Shown: positions 8,432 through 17,784, numbered from the stretch's first letter. The stretch: DNA of 64,000 bases from Thermoflavimicrobium daqui (GCF_003313465.1 NZ_KZ845669.1:1-64000); one strand, 5' to 3'. Program-made: numbers and translations. Notes: a model not told the origin generated them from the letters alone.

Positions 8432-9388
8432 TTGCTATCTGTTTCAGAAGAATTAAAAAGAAAACTTAAAAAAGTAAATGAATCATTAAGAAAAGTATAT
8501 CCAATCTCTTCGCTAGATACATCCGCTATTCGAGATAGACTATCCAAAATTGGAAATTTTTATAAATTAGAGAAATGGAAGGATAAAGAATTAAAAAATT
8601 GGTTAAATGGAAAAACATTGGTAGGAGTTGACGGATCGGTCAATTCAACTAAAGGAATGCAGACACGAACGTTATCCGTTTTCCAAGCATTAGCAAAAGG
8701 AACGAAAGGTGAAGAGAAATGGGAAGCTGATGTTGTAACTCCTTTATTAATGCCTGAAGAGGAAAAAGAAGAGGGGAAAGCAGCTCGGGAAGCTAAACAG
8801 AGAGGGACTATTTTATCTATATTGGAGATGGAAGTTGCTAAATTTGCTATGAAAGAATGGGAACCAAAAGCTATATTAATGGATGGTTCGCTTCTGCATT
8901 ACTATATTGATGATATGGAAACTTGGATAAAAGTGGCTGAGATAGCAAAGCAATATCAGGTCTTTATTACAGGTGTGGCTGAGGAAATTGGTACACATAG
9001 TTTGGTGAAAGAAGTGTTTCCTGAGTATCGAAACTGGTCGGACCGAGACTTGTTATATGGGATACTACAAGTGGGAGAGGTTTTCGAATGGGAAGGTTGG
9101 AGTCCTTCTGGAAGCCAGATGTGGAAGATAGTTATGCGCTCTTCACGTAGCCCTCAGCCGATCGGCATAGATGGAATCTTATCACAAAAAGAGCAACGCC
9201 TTGATTTAGCAAGATTGGTCTATACATTGACTCCTGAACAAGGACGAGGTATTCCCTTTTGGCTCGATATTGTTGATAATCAGGTGAGAGTTACGGACCC
9301 ATTGGTTGAAATGATGGTAGAGGAATATATTGATCCAGACTTACGTTATCGTTTATTTGGACAAAAGAGAAGTGAGCGAGTCATATAA
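8432..9388 (+). CDS. nurA: NurA-domain 5'-3' nuclease
   Basis: A 318-residue protein with the two acidic motifs of NurA: LVGVDGSVNST near residue 65 and ILMDGSLLHYYID near residue 150. A conserved C-terminal segment, GIPFWLDIVDN, is also present. NurA nucleases form a RNase-H-like ring that loads onto the HerA translocase and resects DNA ends. The TTG start at 8432 follows GAGGAG by ten bases. The gene ends 17 bases before herA, so the two form an operon. It is divergent from abrB. This pair is best known from archaea and from some bacteria and is absent from the B. subtilis locus. Confidence 0.85.
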   Translation: MLSVSEELKRKLKKVNESLRKVYPISSLDTSAIRDRLSKIGNFYKLEKWKDKELKNWLNGKTLVGVDGSVNSTKGMQTRTLSVFQALAKGTKGEEKWEADVVTPLLMPEEEKEEGKAAREAKQRGTILSILEMEVAKFAMKEWEPKAILMDGSLLHYYIDDMETWIKVAEIAKQYQVFITGVAEEIGTHSLVKEVFPEYRNWSDRDLLYGILQVGEVFEWEGWSPSGSQMWKIVMRSSRSPQPIGIDGILSQKEQRLDLARLVYTLTPEQGRGIPFWLDIVDNQVRVTDPLVEMMVEEYIDPDLRYRLFGQKRSERVI

Positions 9389-9405
9389 AATGGGAGGGGA
9401 TATAC

Positions 9406-11244
9406 ATGCAAGTCGTTGGAGTAACTACACAACAAGAAGTACATATTGTCTCGCGTGAACGGAAATTTCGTATCAATGAAATTCTAGTAATTGAAGACCC
9501 ATCTCTAAATGATCCCAAAGGGGAAGTTGTCGAAACAATGGCTTATAACCGTTTAATTCCGATGGGTTATGATAAATCATTAGTGGATCATCAAATTTTG
9601 GAGACCTTGCGTAATATCGGTTATGATATCGAATCGGATGAAATTAATTTGGCTAAGCTTAGGCTATTTGAAGAAGCACCTTATCCAGTGCGAACAGGAT
9701 GTTCTGTACGTTTACCACAATTTGCTGAGGTAAGAAATTTACTAGTAAAAACAACCCCGCAAGATGGAATGGTACTAGGGGAAATACGAGGAACTGAATC
9801 GATGGTAGAATCGATGAGTGAAGATTTGCAAGATCAAGTGATGATGTTGGAACAAGAAGAACTGCGATCCCAATGTGGCGTTCCATTTATATTTGATATA
9901 AAAACGATGCAACAGTATCCACATGTGGGTGTGTTTGGTGGATCCGGTTCTGGAAAATCTTTTGGTTTACGTGTTATGTTGGAAGAATTAATGAAATTAA
10001 GGATTCCGACGATTGTATTTGATCCGCACTTTGAGATGGATTTTCGTGATCAAGTACCTCAGCTAAAAGATAAGTGTACCCGATTACATGATCGTTCTAT
10101 CATTGTGCAAATTGGACAAAATGTAGGTATTTCTTTTAGTGAATTATCTACACGTGATGTTGAGCAGTTATTAGGGGCTGCGGGTGGTCATTTAACGGAA
10201 TCGATGGTAAATGTGGTCCAATCTTTACATAAGCGTAGAGATTCATATACATCCTTTAGTGATCGACTCAATAATCTAGTCCAGGCACAAGATGAAGGAA
10301 GCAATCAATTAAAGCGAAAATTAAATGACTCAGAATTAACGCCTCTGGAAGCAGAACGGATTAAAGATCTACTCTCATTATTACAAGAATATGGAACACT
10401 TCCATCCGCTTCTGTAAGAGGGATTCATTGGAGGCTCAATCGATTAGAGAAAGCAGGGCTCTTTCAACATGATATTTGTGCGATTGAACAAGGTTTAGAA
10501 CAAGGGAAATTGGTGGTTGTGCAAGGTTCTGCTTGGGTATTACAAGTATTTGCGACTTATGTAATCGGAGCTTTGTATCGAAAGAGAAGAGAATATAAAG
10601 ACCGTAAAATGAATGGAGAAGAAGGGCACTTTTTCCCTCCATTTGTCATTGTGACGGATGAGGCGCATAATTTTGCTCCGAAAGGTGTTGATTCTCCAGC
10701 GAAACATATCTTAAAGGAAATTGCTCAAGAAGGACGGAAATATGGTGTATTTTTATTCCTAGCTACACAACGCCCAACATTATTAGATGAAACGATTACA
10801 GCTCAGCTTAACTCAAAGTTTGTGTTTCGAACAGTTCGTGGAACGGATATTCAAACATTAAAAGAAGAGACGGATCTAACTCCTGAAGAAGCTAAAAGGC
10901 TACCTTATTTACGCTCAGGGGATACCTTCGTTTCATCAGCTGCTTTTGGACGAACGATTTTTATTCGAATCCGTGCAGCTTATACTAGAAGTCCACATAT
11001 CTCTAATCCATTTGATGAGTTAAAACAGATTGCCGAAGAGAGAGATGAAAAAGTAATTCAAGTAATTAGAAAGCATCTCCCGTTATTTGATACGGATCTT
11101 TTGCAAATCGTGGGTGTAGTGCGTCGTGAGTGTGGTTTAGACTGGGATGTAGCCCGTTTTAAACAAGAATTAGATCGCTTAGCGGAGGAAGGGCGCATTA
11201 CAAAACACGAAACACCATTTACGACACGTTATGATCAAGCATAG
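9406..11244 (+). CDS. herA: HerA-family DNA translocase/helicase ATPase
   Basis: A 612-residue hexameric FtsK-HerA class ATPase. The N-terminal beta-barrel (HAS-type) region is roughly residues 1-140. Walker A is FGGSGSGKSFG (about residues 178-188) and Walker B is VIVTDEAHNFAP (about 414-425). The sensor region is FLATQRPTLLDETI, followed by the arginine-containing RTVRGTD. A C-terminal winged-helix-like tail (about residues 540-612) follows. HerA pumps DNA for the partner nuclease NurA encoded just upstream. GGGAGGGG precedes the ATG at 9406. The pair could act in repair of broken ends or in defence; the sequence alone does not decide. Confidence 0.9.
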   Translation: MQVVGVTTQQEVHIVSRERKFRINEILVIEDPSLNDPKGEVVETMAYNRLIPMGYDKSLVDHQILETLRNIGYDIESDEINLAKLRLFEEAPYPVRTGCSVRLPQFAEVRNLLVKTTPQDGMVLGEIRGTESMVESMSEDLQDQVMMLEQEELRSQCGVPFIFDIKTMQQYPHVGVFGGSGSGKSFGLRVMLEELMKLRIPTIVFDPHFEMDFRDQVPQLKDKCTRLHDRSIIVQIGQNVGISFSELSTRDVEQLLGAAGGHLTESMVNVVQSLHKRRDSYTSFSDRLNNLVQAQDEGSNQLKRKLNDSELTPLEAERIKDLLSLLQEYGTLPSASVRGIHWRLNRLEKAGLFQHDICAIEQGLEQGKLVVVQGSAWVLQVFATYVIGALYRKRREYKDRKMNGEEGHFFPPFVIVTDEAHNFAPKGVDSPAKHILKEIAQEGRKYGVFLFLATQRPTLLDETITAQLNSKFVFRTVRGTDIQTLKEETDLTPEEAKRLPYLRSGDTFVSSAAFGRTIFIRIRAAYTRSPHISNPFDELKQIAEERDEKVIQVIRKHLPLFDTDLLQIVGVVRRECGLDWDVARFKQELDRLAEEGRITKHETPFTTRYDQA

Positions 11245-11266
11245 GTAAAAATTAATCACAAGAAAG

Positions 11267-11296
11267 TTGAAATTTCGTTCACTAACTGTCTATAAT
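11267..11296 (+). promoter_or_regulatory. vegetative promoter of the metG T-box transcript
   Basis: TTGAAA (11267-11272), 18-base spacer, TATAAT (11291-11296). Transcription would start just before T-box stem I. Confidence 0.75.
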
Positions 11297-11302
11297 GTAG
11301 TT

Positions 11303-11570
11303 AAATCATAAGCATGAAGATCAATGACGGGGATGAGTAATTCACTCTGAGCTATCAACAGAGAGCCGGGCAAGGTGAAAGCCGGTATAGCTAGATGGAT
11401 GAACATGGCCCTTGAGATTTTCTACTGAAATTGGGTAAAAAGAGTAGGTAGAAACGCACACCAGCGTTATCGGGTTGACCAGAGGATATCATTTTTCTAG
11501 GTGATATCGAAATTGGGTGGTACCGCGTGAGCCATATCTCGCCCCAAAGTTGGGCGGGATTTTTTAGTTT
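11303..11570 (+). promoter_or_regulatory. T-box riboswitch, methionine specifier
   Basis: The leader has the T-box landmarks in order: stem I with GATGAGTA, the CAGAGAGCC and GGTGAAAGCCGG elements, and the specifier loop GAACATGGCC with ATG (Met) as the specifier codon. The antiterminator core GGGTGGTACCGCG (11515-11527) follows. A competing terminator, CTCGCCCC / GGGCGGGA with a T run (about 11538-11566), closes it. Uncharged tRNA-Met would stabilise the antiterminator and turn on metG 70 bases downstream. Confidence 0.93.
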
Positions 11571-11639
11571 ATCTTGAGTATTGGAACGATCTGTTTTTTT
11601 ATTTCTTGAAGCTCTATATCAAAGAAAGGAGATACAATC

Positions 11640-13619
11640 ATGAGCAATAAACAAACATTTTATATTACAACTCCGATTTTTTATCCAAGTGGAAAACTAC
11701 ACATTGGTCATACCTATACGACCGTAGCTGCGGATGCTATGGCACGTTATAAAAGACTACGTGGTTTTGATGTTATGTATTTAACAGGTACAGATGAACA
11801 TGGACAAAAGATTCAAAAAAGGGCAGAAGAAGCAGGGAAAGATCCTCAATCTTTTGTGGATGAAATGGTAGAAGATATAAAAAGTTTGTGGGAAAAGCTT
11901 GATATCTCTTATGATGACTTCATTCGTACAACGGAAGACCGACATAAAAATGTGGTCCAAAAGATTTTTCAGCGTTTTAAAGAGCAAGGAGATATCTATT
12001 TAGGTGAGTATGAAGGTTGGTATTGTATGGACTGTGAATCATACTTTACAGATCGCCAAGCCAAAGATGAGAAATGTCCTGATTGTGGAAGACCCGTGAA
12101 AAAAATGAAGGAAAAGAGTTATTTTTTCCGGATGAGTAAGTATGCAGGTCGATTGCTTGCTTATTATGAGGAACACCCTGAGTTTATTGAGCCATTCAAT
12201 CGTAGAAATGAAATGATTGAAAACTTTATTAAGCTAGGATTAGAGGATTTATGTGTCTCACGAACAACGTTTGAATGGGGTGTAAAAGTACCAGATGACC
12301 CTGAACATGTGATGTATGTATGGCTTGATGCATTAACGAACTATATTACTGCCATTGGCTATCTTTCAGAAGATCCGGTACAAATGGAGAGATTCCGCAA
12401 ATATTGGCCTGCTGATGTCCATTTAATCGGAAAAGATATACTGCGTTTCCATACCATTTATTGGCCTATTTTCTTAATGGCTTTAGACTTACCTCTGCCC
12501 AAAAAAGTATTTAGTCATGGCTTTTTCCTAGTAAAGGGAGAAAAAATGTCCAAATCGAAGGGGAATGTGATTGATCCTGTTCCATTGATTGATCGCTACG
12601 GTTTAGATGCAGTTCGTTATTATCTATTTCGTGAAGTACCTTTTGGTAGTGATGGTATATTTACGCCCGATGCCTTTATCGAACGGATCAATGCTGACTT
12701 GGCTAACGATTTAGGAAATCTGCTTCATCGTACTTTAACCATGGTTGAAAAGTATAATGGGGGTCTGATTCCAGAATCAATGAATCATGCTACCGATTTC
12801 GACCAGGACCTCATCCAGTTGACAGCTAAAACGATCAAAAGTTATGAAGAGACAATGGATAAAATGCAGTTTTCAGTAGCGTTAACCACTGTTTGGGATC
12901 TCGTTAGAGCTGGAAATAAATATATTGAGTCAACAACACCATGGAATTTGGCTAAGGACGAAGCGAAAAAGAATATTCTAGGGGCTGTTCTTTACAACTT
13001 ACTTGAGGTATTACGGATTGTCAGTATCTTAATTCAACCATTTTTGATACAAGCTCCAGCGAAAATATGGCAACAATTAGGCTTGCAAGCTGGAGAACAT
13101 ACTCATTGGGACAGTATCTATCACTTTGGTCATCTACCAACGGGTATAAAAGTAAAAAAGGAAAAACCCATATTTCCACGTTTAGAAATGGAAAAAGAAG
13201 TGGAGGAGATTTTAGCGATGATGACAGGTCCAGCAAAAGATGAAGTAATTAAAAAAGAAGAAGTACCTAAAAAAGAGTCGAAAGATCAGGTAGAAGGGAT
13301 CATTACCATTGATGACTTTATGAAAGTAGATCTTCGGGTTGCAGAAGTTGTCCAAGCAGAACCAGTAAAAGGAGCAGATCGTTTACTCAAATTGCAGCTT
13401 AACCTGGGTGGGCAAATTAGACAAGTCGTATCGGGAATTGCTGAGTTTTATCGACCCGAAGAGCTAATTGGGCAGAAAGTAATTTGTGTGGTTAACTTAA
13501 AACCGGTTAAACTACGAGGTGAAAAATCAGAAGGAATGATTCTAGCTGCCAAAGAAGGAAATCAGTTTGCTTTAGTTACTGTTTCTAGTGACATTCCGAC
13601 CGGAGTACGTGTTAAATAA
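11640..13619 (+). CDS. metG: methionyl-tRNA synthetase
   Basis: A 659-residue class I synthetase charging tRNA-Met. It has the HIGH motif (residues 21-24, LHIGHTYT), KMSKS (GEKMSKSKGN, about residue 302) and a zinc-knuckle CMDC...CPDCGRP near residue 130. A C-terminal EMAP/Trbp-type tRNA-binding domain (about residues 550-659, IDDFMKVDLRVAEV) makes it dimeric like the B. subtilis enzyme. AAAGGAG precedes the ATG. It is controlled by the methionine T-box directly upstream and followed by its own terminator. Confidence 0.97.
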   Translation: MSNKQTFYITTPIFYPSGKLHIGHTYTTVAADAMARYKRLRGFDVMYLTGTDEHGQKIQKRAEEAGKDPQSFVDEMVEDIKSLWEKLDISYDDFIRTTEDRHKNVVQKIFQRFKEQGDIYLGEYEGWYCMDCESYFTDRQAKDEKCPDCGRPVKKMKEKSYFFRMSKYAGRLLAYYEEHPEFIEPFNRRNEMIENFIKLGLEDLCVSRTTFEWGVKVPDDPEHVMYVWLDALTNYITAIGYLSEDPVQMERFRKYWPADVHLIGKDILRFHTIYWPIFLMALDLPLPKKVFSHGFFLVKGEKMSKSKGNVIDPVPLIDRYGLDAVRYYLFREVPFGSDGIFTPDAFIERINADLANDLGNLLHRTLTMVEKYNGGLIPESMNHATDFDQDLIQLTAKTIKSYEETMDKMQFSVALTTVWDLVRAGNKYIESTTPWNLAKDEAKKNILGAVLYNLLEVLRIVSILIQPFLIQAPAKIWQQLGLQAGEHTHWDSIYHFGHLPTGIKVKKEKPIFPRLEMEKEVEEILAMMTGPAKDEVIKKEEVPKKESKDQVEGIITIDDFMKVDLRVAEVVQAEPVKGADRLLKLQLNLGGQIRQVVSGIAEFYRPEELIGQKVICVVNLKPVKLRGEKSEGMILAAKEGNQFALVTVSSDIPTGVRVK

Positions 13620-13630
13620 TCCAAAATGAC

Positions 13631-13658
13631 TACCTCCCTTTATGGGAGGTACATTTTT
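13631..13658 (+). terminator. metG terminator
   Basis: TACCTCCC / GGGAGGTA stem with a T-rich tail, 12 bases after the stop codon. Confidence 0.8.
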
Positions 13659-13850
13659 ATAAGAGAATGTTGCATAAGCTGATCAAAATCTTTTATTAGA
13701 GCTAGATTAAGAGAGGGTTATTTATTATTGTAAATAGACTTTTCCTAGTGAAGGAAAAGAATTGAAAGTCATATTTGTTAGGGAAAGGGAAAATATTGAT
13801 TAAGACTATGGGCTGTTACTGACTACTTAAGATAGAAAGTAGGTATCAGT

Positions 13851-14393
13851 ATGAACAATAAAAATGCCCCTTTCCCGTACTGGATTATTATTTTGCTGAT
13901 CACATTAGCGATCGCTTATTTTATCCGTCATGATGTGTTTACACCATATGAAGTACAAGGTAAATCGATGTATCCTACCTTATATGGTGGTGAAATACTA
14001 ATAGTCAATAAATGGATCTATCAATTTGATGAAGTAGAATTTGGTGAAATTATTGTTTTCCATATGCATGAACCTGGAAAAAAATCGAAGGATTTTATTA
14101 AACGAGTGATTGGTTTGCCAGGGGATCATATTATCATCCAAGCCGGGAAATTAATTCGAAACGGAGAATTATTACAAGAAGATTATATTAATGAGCCAAT
14201 GAATAACGATCGTCCAGTTGATATAACAATTCCGAAAGAAAAGCTATTTGTTTTAGGGGATAATCGAAATAATAGTAAGGATAGTCGAGAAATTGGCTTA
14301 GTAGATCTTCATGATGTTGTAGGTCGAGTCGAGGTTATCATATATCCTTGGGAGCGCATGAGATGCTTATCAGATGATGATGGAGCGAATTAA
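13851..14393 (+). CDS. signal peptidase I
   Basis: A 180-residue type I signal peptidase with one N-terminal membrane segment (residues 11-25). The catalytic serine is S39 in QGKSMYPTL and the general-base lysine is K84 in FIKRVIGLPGD. Box E, GDNRNNSKDSR, is also present. It would sit in the membrane with its active site outside and release secreted proteins from their signal peptides. A gene of this family between metG and tatD is not part of the B. subtilis order. The ATG at 13851 is preceded by a weak GTAGGT. Fifteen bases separate it from tatD, so the two may be cotranscribed. Confidence 0.94.
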   Translation: MNNKNAPFPYWIIILLITLAIAYFIRHDVFTPYEVQGKSMYPTLYGGEILIVNKWIYQFDEVEFGEIIVFHMHEPGKKSKDFIKRVIGLPGDHIIIQAGKLIRNGELLQEDYINEPMNNDRPVDITIPKEKLFVLGDNRNNSKDSREIGLVDLHDVVGRVEVIIYPWERMRCLSDDDGAN

Positions 14394-14408
14394 TGGAGGA
14401 ATTTTATT

Positions 14409-15179
14409 ATGTTGTTTGATACACATACTCATCTAAACGATGTTCAATTTTCGGAAGATCAAGCAGAAGTCATACAAAGAGCAAAAGAGGAGTACGGAGT
14501 AAGTTATATATTAAATGTTGGCTATAACCGAGAAACCATCCCTACTTCACTTACCTTAGCTGAAAAATATGACTTTATCTATTCGAGTGTAGGATGGCAT
14601 CCACATGATGCGGTGGACTGTACGGAAGAGGATTTAGAGTGGATTCGTTCGTTAACCAATCATCCGAAAGTGGTTGCACTGGGTGAAATAGGACTTGATT
14701 ACTATTGGGATAATTCACCAAGAGATATGCAACAGGATGTATTTCGTAAACAAATTCGCATGGCACGAGAAGTAGGACTTCCTATTATTATTCATGATCG
14801 GGATGCACATGAAGATGTGGTCAAGATTTTAGCAGAAGAACATGCTGAAGAAGTTGGAGGGGTTATGCATTGTTTTAGTGGTGATCTCTCTATCATGGAG
14901 ACTTGTTTAAAAATGAACTTTATGATTGGATTAGGTGGACCTGTAACATTTAAAAATGCAAAACTTCCTAAAGAAGTAGCTATTCATGTCCCAGAAGATC
15001 GTTTATTAATTGAGACAGATTGCCCTTATTTAGCTCCACACCCCTTTCGTGGTAAACGAAATGAAACGGGCTATGTTCGTCTTGTCGCCGAACAAATAGC
15101 TGAGTTAAGAGGAATTACGCTAGAGGGCTTAGCTCAAATAACGATGGATAATGCTAAACGACTTTTTAGAATCCCATAA
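14409..15179 (+). CDS. tatD: TatD-family metal-dependent DNase
   Basis: A 256-residue TIM-barrel hydrolase. The metal ligands are visible in order: FDTHTHLND at the N-terminus, GEIGLDYYW in the middle, IIHDRDAH, then VMHCFSG and LIETDCPYLAP. TatD proteins are 3'-5' exonucleases or deoxyribonucleases linked to DNA repair and turnover. ATGGAGG supplies the ribosome binding site. It corresponds to yabD of B. subtilis. The next gene there, the resuscitation-factor-like yabE, is missing here. Confidence 0.95.
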   Translation: MLFDTHTHLNDVQFSEDQAEVIQRAKEEYGVSYILNVGYNRETIPTSLTLAEKYDFIYSSVGWHPHDAVDCTEEDLEWIRSLTNHPKVVALGEIGLDYYWDNSPRDMQQDVFRKQIRMAREVGLPIIIHDRDAHEDVVKILAEEHAEEVGGVMHCFSGDLSIMETCLKMNFMIGLGGPVTFKNAKLPKEVAIHVPEDRLLIETDCPYLAPHPFRGKRNETGYVRLVAEQIAELRGITLEGLAQITMDNAKRLFRIP

Positions 15180-15244
15180 ACAGCATGACATAGATAGCTA
15201 GGAGAAAGAAAATCCCGATTGATTATCCAATGATTATGAACCTC

Positions 15245-15264
15245 TCCCACCCGTTGAGGTGGGA
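15245..15264 (+). repeat. short palindrome in the tatD-rnmV gap
   Basis: TCCCACC / GGTGGGA around a CGTTGA loop, flanked by CCTC and CCTC. No T run follows, so it is not a standard terminator. It resembles the subterminal hairpins of IS200/IS605 elements, but no transposase is present. Confidence 0.4.
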
Positions 15265-15427
15265 AACCTCTTGTATGAATATAGATTATATGAAATAAGG
15301 AGAGTCAGTTTCGTCCAAGAGATCTTCTAGTGTCCATCTCACCATTTTTTGTATTAGGGTAAATCGATATCACTGGGAAAGGCATTCAGTAAATAAAGTC
15401 TATGAGTAATAGAAAGAGGTTTATCTA

Positions 15428-16024
15428 TTGAAATTAAAGAGAATAAAGGAAGTAATTGTAGTTGAAGGAAAGAATGATACGGCTACAATTAAACGGGCTG
15501 TATCAGCAGATACGATCGAAACAAGAGGATCTGCTATTAATAAGCAAATACTTGCTGAAATTGAGCGAGCACAGCATCTGCGTGGTGTTATTGTTTTTAC
15601 AGATCCGGATTATGCAGGTGAACGGATTCGACGTATTATTTCTAAGCATGTTCCAGGGGTAAAACATGCTTTTATATCACAAAAACACGCTAAGGGAAAA
15701 GATAAAGTGGGTATTGAACATGCTTCTGATGAAGCGATTGTTCAAGCCTTAGAACAAGTACGTTCTCTGGAGAAGTTTGATAAAGGAGAAGCACCGATTA
15801 CTTGGGAAGAATATTTAGACTGGGGCTTTGTAGGAAATGCAAATTCACGTGAGTTTCGTGAACGTGTCGCAGAGGAATTAGGAATTGGCTATGGGAATGC
15901 TAAGCAATTCTATCAACGAATAAACGTTTTATGTGTAAACCGAGAAGAATTATTACATGCAATTCAGCAAGTGAGAAAGGGTGCAAGAAATGAAGCAAAA
16001 ATGGATACCTGCACAGACACGTGA
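15428..16024 (+). CDS. rnmV: ribonuclease M5 (5S rRNA maturation)
   Basis: 198 residues with an N-terminal TOPRIM domain: VVEGKNDTATIKRA carries the catalytic Glu and IVFTDPDYAGERIRR the DxD pair. A C-terminal region recognises ribosomal protein L18-bound 5S precursor. RNase M5 trims both sides of 5S rRNA. A TTG start at 15428 follows AGAAAGAGGT. The gene overlaps rsmA by 35 bases, as is usual for this pair. Confidence 0.95.
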   Translation: MKLKRIKEVIVVEGKNDTATIKRAVSADTIETRGSAINKQILAEIERAQHLRGVIVFTDPDYAGERIRRIISKHVPGVKHAFISQKHAKGKDKVGIEHASDEAIVQALEQVRSLEKFDKGEAPITWEEYLDWGFVGNANSREFRERVAEELGIGYGNAKQFYQRINVLCVNREELLHAIQQVRKGARNEAKMDTCTDT

Positions 16025-16865
16025 AATATTAAATAAATATGGCATTACATTAAAAAAAAGCTTAGGTCAAAACTTTCTCACGGATTTGCATGTATTAGAT
16101 AAAATTGTTCGTGCTGCGAATCTAACTGAAACATCTGGAGTCATTGAGATTGGACCAGGAATTGGGGCATTAACAGAACAGTTGGCTAAAGTAGCTAAAA
16201 AAGTAGTAGCTATTGAAATTGATCACCGATTAATTCCAGTTTTAAATGATTTATTTAAGGAAACAGATAATATAGAGGTTATTCATGGAGATGCCTTAAA
16301 AGTAGATTTACATCAGTTAATACAGGAACACTTTCAGGATGTCCAGTCTCTCCATGTTGTCGCTAACCTTCCTTACTATGTAACCTCGCCCTTAATCACT
16401 CGTCTTTTAGAGGGAAGATTGCCACTTAAAAATATGGTACTCATGATTCAAAAAGAGGTAGCGGATCGCCTAATCGCACATCCTGGAACCAAAGATTATG
16501 GTTCATTAAGTGTGTTTGTACAATACTTTGCTGAGCCTAGTGGAGTAGCTCGGGTTCCTAGTCATGTATTTGTTCCACGACCCAAAGTAGATTCAAGCGT
16601 CGTTAAACTTCATATTCGCGAGAAGCCGAACGTACAGGTTATCAATGAGGATTTGTTTTTCCGAGTTGTTCGCGCTGCATTTGGGCAACGTCGAAAAACA
16701 TTGCTCAATACATTGCATACCCGTTTACTTTCCAATGTAAGCAAAACAGAAGTAGAAAATTTGATTACATCTGCAGGAATTGATCCGAAACGAAGAGGGG
16801 AAACATTAGATTTAAAAGAATTTGCAGCTTTAACCGAAGTGATCTATACATCTGCTAATCAATAA
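15990..16865 (+). CDS. rsmA: 16S rRNA dimethyladenosine transferase
   Basis: A 291-residue Rossmann-fold methyltransferase that dimethylates A1518 and A1519 of 16S rRNA. The SAM-binding motif is VIEIGPGIGALTEQL, the Asp-containing motif is HGDALK, and motif IV, VANLPYYVTSPL, carries the NLPY signature. ATG 15990 is preferred over the GTG at 15981 because GAAAGGGTG then lies at normal distance. It is translationally coupled to rnmV. Confidence 0.96.
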   Translation: MKQKWIPAQTREILNKYGITLKKSLGQNFLTDLHVLDKIVRAANLTETSGVIEIGPGIGALTEQLAKVAKKVVAIEIDHRLIPVLNDLFKETDNIEVIHGDALKVDLHQLIQEHFQDVQSLHVVANLPYYVTSPLITRLLEGRLPLKNMVLMIQKEVADRLIAHPGTKDYGSLSVFVQYFAEPSGVARVPSHVFVPRPKVDSSVVKLHIREKPNVQVINEDLFFRVVRAAFGQRRKTLLNTLHTRLLSNVSKTEVENLITSAGIDPKRRGETLDLKEFAALTEVIYTSANQ

Positions 16866-16923
16866 GATCAAGGGTCCCGTAGGTGAATTGAACATAACCA
16901 GATAGTTCTGGGAGGGATTAAAG

Positions 16924-17397
16924 TTGGAGTTTTTTCATCCGCGCAAAGGTAGATGTAGTTTAAGCCAAATGATCGAAGGAATCCAAGCCTATGTACGAGA
17001 AGACGAAGCTGCGGAGTATAAGGTTGTAATTGGAACCGACTCGCAAACACGGAATACTGAAACTTTATTTGTGACGGCGATTATTGTACAGCGAATCGGC
17101 CGAGGCGCATTATTTTACTATACTCGTTTTCAACATCGAGCGATTAAAGAACTGCGCTATCGGATTTATCGTGAGACAGAATACAGCTTGACTTGTGTTG
17201 AAATGTTAAAAGAGGAAGGATTTTTTCGGTTTTTTTCCAACTTTCCCATGGAAATTCACCTCGATGTCGGACAAAAAGGTGAAACAAGGAAATTGATCCA
17301 AGAAGTAGTTGGTTGGGTAACATCAGTTGGTTATACTGCTAAAATAAAACCAGATTCTTATGCAGCTAGTGCAGTAGCTGATCGATTTACCAAATAA
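16924..17397 (+). CDS. ykuK: YkuK-family protein, RNase H-like (DUF458)
   Basis: A 157-residue protein of the YkuK/DUF458 family, predicted to have a RNase H-like fold: VVIGTDSQTRNTE near residue 38 provides the first acidic pair and MEIHLDVGQKGETRKLI near residue 117 another. No activity is proven for the family. The TTG at 16924 follows GGGAGGG. In B. subtilis ykuK is far away and this position, between rsmA and veg, is held by the sporulation protease gene yabG. The family assignment rests on the GTDSQ motif and overall length. Confidence 0.78.
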   Translation: MEFFHPRKGRCSLSQMIEGIQAYVREDEAAEYKVVIGTDSQTRNTETLFVTAIIVQRIGRGALFYYTRFQHRAIKELRYRIYRETEYSLTCVEMLKEEGFFRFFSNFPMEIHLDVGQKGETRKLIQEVVGWVTSVGYTAKIKPDSYAASAVADRFTK

Positions 17398-17404
17398 AAA
17401 TTTA

Positions 17405-17472
17405 TTGACAAAATGATTGTCCCCTTGCTATAATACTTAAATTTGACTTACGCCCCCTCTTTATAGTATAAT
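17405..17472 (+). promoter_or_regulatory. two tandem strong promoters of veg
   Basis: P1: TTGACA (17405-17410), 18 bases, TATAAT (17429-17434). P2: TTGACT (17443-17448), 18 bases, TATAAT (17467-17472). Both are near-consensus, in keeping with the very strong veg promoter of B. subtilis. Confidence 0.88.
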
Positions 17473-17499
17473 CTTCTATAAGTGAGGTGGTCGTAAGTC

Positions 17500-17781
17500 A
17501 TGGGTAGAAATGCGCTATCTGAAATAAAATGTACACTAGATGGCTATATTGGGCAAAAAATTCGCCTAAAAGCCAATAGCGGAAGACGAAAGACCATTGA
17601 ACGTACAGGGATTTTAGAGGAAACTTATCCGTCTGTCTTTATTGTCAAATTAGACGAAGAACAGCATGCATTTAAACGTGTCTCATATAGTTATGCTGAT
17701 ATTTTGACGGAATCTGTGGAGTTAACCATTCTCAATAATGATAATGAACTAGTCCCTGTCAAATATGTGAAAGAAACGTAA
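17500..17781 (+). CDS. veg: Veg protein
   Basis: A 93-residue Veg-family protein ([20 protein letters not shown], then [16 protein letters not shown]). In B. subtilis Veg stimulates biofilm gene expression by lowering SinR activity and affects spore outgrowth. Two near-consensus tandem promoters and a private terminator make it a highly expressed single-gene unit. GAGGTGG precedes the ATG at 17500. Confidence 0.95.
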   Translation: MGRNALSEIKCTLDGYIGQKIRLKANSGRRKTIERTGILEETYPSVFIVKLDEEQHAFKRVSYSYADILTESVELTILNNDNELVPVKYVKET

Positions 17782-17784
17782 CCA

